A DNA stretch of 6,197 nucleotides from positions 1 to 6,197 of the forward strand of contig CABSMX010000106.1 of assembly GCA_902478945.1 (NCBI GenBank), given 5' to 3'. The notes under the pieces are model-generated. The model was not told the DNA's origin and made no database searches. It saw only the letters and a program-made list of their open reading frames with translations. A program made the translations under genes and the position numbers. The stretch's first letter is position 1. Each line of letters starts with the position of its first letter. This stretch comes from an uncultured Collinsella sp. (lineage in GTDB: Bacteria > Actinomycetota > Coriobacteriia > Coriobacteriales > Coriobacteriaceae). Below are positions 3,883 to 6,197 of this stretch, one piece after another.

Positions 3883-5022
3883 CTAGCAGGCTAAATCGCG
3901 CAAAGTGTCAATCGCGGTATCGACTTCTTCGTCCGTGTTGAAATACCCAAACGAAAAGCGAACGACACCCTGGCGCTCGGTCCCGAGCGCGCGGTGCATG
4001 AGCGGAGCGCAATGGGCGCCGGGACGCGTCGCAATCCCCCACCCTTGCATGAGCGCGTCCGAGATCTCGGCCGAATCGATATCACCCACGTTGAGTGAGA
4101 CGATCGCCGAGCGCGCGGGTTGGTCAAACGCACCGTAGAGCGCAATGCCGGGGATTTCGCGAACGCCGTCGAGGAAGCGCTCTGCAAGCGAGCGCTCATG
4201 CGCCGCAATCGCCTCGACCCCGCCTTGTGCCTCGATAAAGTCGAGACCGGCGGAAAGGCCTGCGATACCGTGACCGTTGAGCGTGCCCGCCTCAAGGCGC
4301 GTGGGCCACTCAAGCGGCTGCAGCTCATCGAAGCTGTGAACACCGGTGCCACCCATGGCCCACGGAGCCACGTCAATGCCTTCCGCCACGGCCAGGCCGC
4401 CGGTGCCTTGAGGTCCCATAAGCCCCTTGTGGCCGGTAAAGCACACGACGTCAAGTCCCATGGCATCCATGTCAATCTTCGCCGTGCCGGCAGACTGCGA
4501 GGCGTCGACGATCACCAGCGCACCTGCCGCATGCGCGATGGCAGACACACGCGAAACGTCGACCGCGTTGCCGGTCACATTGGAGGCGTGCGTCACCACC
4601 ACGGCACGCGTGCCCGGCGTGACCAGCTGCTCGAGCTCGTCGTAGTCGAGCGCGCCGTTCGCGTCGCAGCCCGCATGCTCAACCGTCACACCCTGCTCCG
4701 TCGCCAAGTGATTGAGCGGACGTAGCACGGAGTTGTGCTCGAGCACCGTTGTGACCACGCGGTCGCCGGGGCGCACCACCCCGTTGATGGCGGTGTTGAG
4801 CGCCGCCGTAGAGTTGGGCGTAAAGCACACATGGTCCGCCCTCGGGCAACCCAAAAGGCGCGCGAGCTTGGCACGGCAAGCGTGAATCGTACGAGCGGCA
4901 TCGAGGGCACCAGACGTGGCACCGCGCCCGGCATTGCCGAGCGAACGCATCGCCTGTGTCACGGCATCGATGACCGTCTGCGGCTTGTGCATGGTCGTCG
5001 CCGCGTTATCCAGGTAGATCAT
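3883..5022 (-). CDS. Cysteine desulfurase-like aminotransferase class V (EF2568 type)
   Basis: A 379-residue PLP enzyme predicted to free sulfur or selenium from cysteine or selenocysteine. It opens with Y-L-D-N-A-A-T-T (3-10). Cofactor and catalytic residues can be placed: H96 in L-E-H-N-S, N148, D173 in V-D-A-S-Q, the Schiff-base lysine K199 in F-T-G-H-K-G, and the candidate catalytic C338 in R-P-G-A-H-C-A-P. Overall it fits the TIGR01977/EF2568 branch, known to occur beside selD and yedF in selenium loci, better than housekeeping NifS, IscS or SufS. An in-frame start exists at 5037. The ATG at 5022 is chosen because GGAGGT lies 6 bases before it and it overlaps the previous gene by 4 bases (ATGA), so the two genes are probably translationally coupled. 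It is the last gene of the operon. Confidence 0.9.
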   Translation of the reverse strand: MIYLDNAATTMHKPQTVIDAVTQAMRSLGNAGRGATSGALDAARTIHACRAKLARLLGCPRADHVCFTPNSTAALNTAINGVVRPGDRVVTTVLEHNSVLRPLNHLATEQGVTVEHAGCDANGALDYDELEQLVTPGTRAVVVTHASNVTGNAVDVSRVSAIAHAAGALVIVDASQSAGTAKIDMDAMGLDVVCFTGHKGLMGPQGTGGLAVAEGIDVAPWAMGGTGVHSFDELQPLEWPTRLEAGTLNGHGIAGLSAGLDFIEAQGGVEAIAAHERSLAERFLDGVREIPGIALYGAFDQPARSAIVSLNVGDIDSAEISDALMQGWGIATRPGAHCAPLMHRALGTERQGVVRFSFGYFNTDEEVDTAIDTLRDLAC

Positions 5023-5270
5023 CGCACGACCTCCCACATATCGATCACGGTAAAGCCCTCGGTGGGAACGCCTGCCGCGGCAAGCTCGCCGCGTAGCAGT
5101 TCCTCATCTGCAGGCAGGGCTTTCCACGCCAGACCGCAGCCAGCGGCGACCTCCCCGGGCACGGGAATCGTTCGCCCGGGAAGGCCGCGCTCGATACACA
5201 GGGACTCGCAGCCCATGGCGGCCGCCGTGGTGGGAAACGTGATGACAAGCGCCGGGCGCTTCTCCCTCAT
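5019..5270 (-). CDS. DUF3343 protein, putative Se/S carrier
   Basis: An 83-residue protein matching the DUF3343 family (PF11823) pattern: a strand-rich start (A-L-V-I-T-F-P-T-T-A-A-A-M), a middle P-V-P-G-E-V-A-A-G-C-G-L-A-W (36-49), and no signal peptide or membrane segment. C45 in the A-G-C-G-L motif is the obvious candidate for carrying sulfur or selenium; C21 and C25 are further cysteines. The family is often called Se/S-carrier-like because of its gene neighbourhoods, but its biochemistry is not settled. A TTG at 5285 could extend it by five codons. The ATG at 5270 is preferred because GGAG lies 5 bases upstream. It starts 19 bases after yedF and overlaps the next gene by 4 bases. Confidence 0.85.
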   Translation of the reverse strand: MREKRPALVITFPTTAAAMGCESLCIERGLPGRTIPVPGEVAAGCGLAWKALPADEELLRGELAAAGVPTEGFTVIDMWEVVR

Positions 5271-5289
5271 GGCAACTCCAACCAATACG

Positions 5290-5916
5290 CTACGGGCGCA
5301 CGACGCGCACGGCCTGCTCCATCTTCTCCACGATCACGTACATGTTGGTGACCTCGCCCACCGCGAGCTGGTCCTTAATGCCATAGTGGTCGAGGCAGGT
5401 GCCACAGGTGAGAATCTCGACACCCTGCTCGGCCAGGCCCTTCAGGTCATCGAGCACCGGCGAGCCCTCGACGGTGAGCTTGGCGCCGCCGTTGTAGAAC
5501 AGCATGGTCGCGGGCAGCTCCTCCTGCTGCGTAACGGCAAAGATGAAAGCCTTCATGAGCTTGTGGCCCAGCTCGTCGTCGCCGCGGCCCATGCAGTCGG
5601 TGTAAACGGAAATGACGAGTTTGCCCTTGCCGGCGCTGGCGCCACAGAAGGCAGCGCCATCCTGCTCGGGATCGGCCACGGCAACGGCGTCAGAAGTCGC
5701 CACGGTCACGTGCCACTCGGCGTCAGAAATCTTCTCGACCGAGGCCGTGCAGCCCTTCTCCTGCGCCATCTTGGAGATGTTCTTGACGGCGGTCTCGTTG
5801 TCGACCGAGGTCACCACGGCACCCTCGCCATCGAGCTGCTTCAGGGCTTTGAGCGTCTTGACGACGGGCAGCGGGCAGGCATCGCCCATGGCATTGACTT
5901 CAATCTTAGTAGGCAT
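5290..5916 (-). CDS. yedF: Selenium metabolism protein YedF
   Basis: A 208-residue two-domain cytoplasmic protein. Residues 1-75 are a TusA/SirA-like domain with the C-P-x-P motif at 14-17 (C-P-L-P), C14 being the expected persulfide or selenide carrier. From about residue 98 there is a DsrE-like domain with C91, C108 and the paired C171-x2-C174 (C-G-T-C-L-D-H-Y-G). This architecture matches the selenium-associated YedF family (TIGR03527), longer than the single-domain TusA. It probably accepts or hands on sulfur or selenium from the neighbouring desulfurase-like enzyme towards SelD. The ATG at 5916 is preceded by AAAGGA at about 7 bases. It lies 60 bases after selD. Confidence 0.9.
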   Translation of the reverse strand: MPTKIEVNAMGDACPLPVVKTLKALKQLDGEGAVVTSVDNETAVKNISKMAQEKGCTASVEKISDAEWHVTVATSDAVAVADPEQDGAAFCGASAGKGKLVISVYTDCMGRGDDELGHKLMKAFIFAVTQQEELPATMLFYNGGAKLTVEGSPVLDDLKGLAEQGVEILTCGTCLDHYGIKDQLAVGEVTNMYVIVEKMEQAVRVVRP

Positions 5917-5934
5917 AGTTTTTCCTTTCGAAAG

Positions 5935-5952
5935 AACCGTTCTAGAAAACGG
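5935..5952 (-). other. Small hairpin between selD and yedF
   Basis: ACCGTT and AACGGT form a 6-bp stem with a 6-base loop in the 60-base gap between the two genes. There is no T tract after it on the minus strand, so it is unlikely to terminate. It might affect message processing or stability; no stronger claim is possible. Confidence 0.3.
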
Positions 5953-5976
5953 TAAACAGTTACATAAACGTGCGGG

Positions 5977-6149
5977 CTAGCGGACAACGTGGACGGCAGG
6001 ACCGCCTGGCACCGGCTCGCACACGCGACCGACGACGGCGGCGATACGTCCTTCGGCATGCAGACGGCGCGCAAGCTCATCCACATCGGCAGCAGGTGCC
6101 GCGATAAGCAGGCCACCAGACGTCTGCGGATCGTACAGCGCGTCGAGCA
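5977..6149 (-). CDS. selD: Selenide, water dikinase, C-terminal fragment
   Basis: The last 57 codons are visible, ending at TAG 5977-5979. The run L-Y-D-P-Q-T-S-G-G-L-L-I-A-A-P is the near-invariant C-terminal signature of selenophosphate synthetase, which makes selenophosphate from selenide and ATP. The tail ends G-G-P-A-V-H-V-V-R. The N-terminal catalytic Cys/Sec loop is missing because the genomic sequence stops where adapter begins, so one cannot tell whether SelD is itself a selenoprotein here. It is the most upstream visible gene of the operon with yedF, the DUF3343 gene and the desulfurase-like gene. Confidence 0.9.
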
Positions 6150-6197
6150 CTGTCTCTTATACACATCTGACGCTGCCGACGACTAGTCGAGTGTAGA
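6150..6197. other. Illumina Nextera adapter contamination at the contig end
   Basis: CTGTCTCTTATACACATCT (6150-6168) is the Tn5 mosaic end, GACGCTGCCGACGA (6169-6182) the rest of the read-1 Nextera adapter, CTAGTCGA (6183-6190) the complement of index TCGACTAG, and GTGTAGA (6191-6197) the start of the P5 segment. This order is exactly that of a read running through a short insert. None of it is genomic, and frames crossing it (ending L-L-Y-T-S-D-A-A-D-D, or starting M-Y-K-R-Q) are artefacts. Confidence 0.98.

Noticed and set aside
4735..5955. A 406-codon + frame opposite the selenium genes
   Set aside because: Three well-recognised protein families with good ribosome binding sites occupy the minus strand here, and the + frame has no domain and biased composition.
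5989..6186. Frames crossing the right end that include L-Y-T-S-D-A-A-D-D or start M-Y-K-R-Q
   Set aside because: These residues are translations of the Nextera adapter, not genomic sequence.

Overview
The window looks like one complete short contig from a GC-rich bacterium, most likely a gut actinomycete of the Coriobacteriia (Collinsella-like). That placement is an inference from base composition, the IS1249-type transposase and the selenium gene neighbourhood; no taxonomic marker gene is present. The left edge cuts through an IS3-family transposase. The right edge is not genomic: from about 6150 to 6197 it is Illumina Nextera adapter, so the biology ends near 6149.

Layout, left to right. 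Positions 1-129 hold the last 42 codons of an IS3 (IS150-like) transposase on the + strand. Positions 130-622 have no gene but contain a probable terminator, a long imperfect inverted repeat, a second hairpin and a 13-bp direct repeat. Positions 623-1976 are an apparently intact IS256-family (IS1249 group) insertion sequence, with 25-bp terminal inverted repeats (24/25) and an exact 8-bp target duplication. It sits in the loop of what was a transcription terminator. Positions 2000-2365 are a minus-strand tRNA locus. A strong promoter (TTGCAC, 17 bp, TATAAT) drives tRNA-Pro(TGG), tRNA-Gly(TCC) and a terminator. Beyond that lies an unusual 145-bp block of nested perfect hairpins, closed by a 13-bp stem and ending in a copy of the tRNA-Gly 3' end with CCA. 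Its own terminator is the one split by the insertion sequence.

The rest is minus-strand protein-coding sequence. A BrnQ-type branched-chain amino acid transporter (2457-3815) lies downstream of a selenium operon read from right to left: selD (C-terminus only), yedF, a DUF3343 Se/S-carrier-like gene, and an EF2568-type cysteine desulfurase-like gene, closed by a strong terminator. In the inferred model the desulfurase-like enzyme mobilises selenium (or sulfur), YedF and the DUF3343 protein handle or pass it on, and SelD makes selenophosphate. The final user of the selenium is not in the window.

The best candidate for something undescribed is the tRNA-like multi-hairpin block at 2008-2152. The best-supported structural observation is the IS1249-type insertion into the duplicated tRNA terminator, from which the empty site can be rebuilt base by base.
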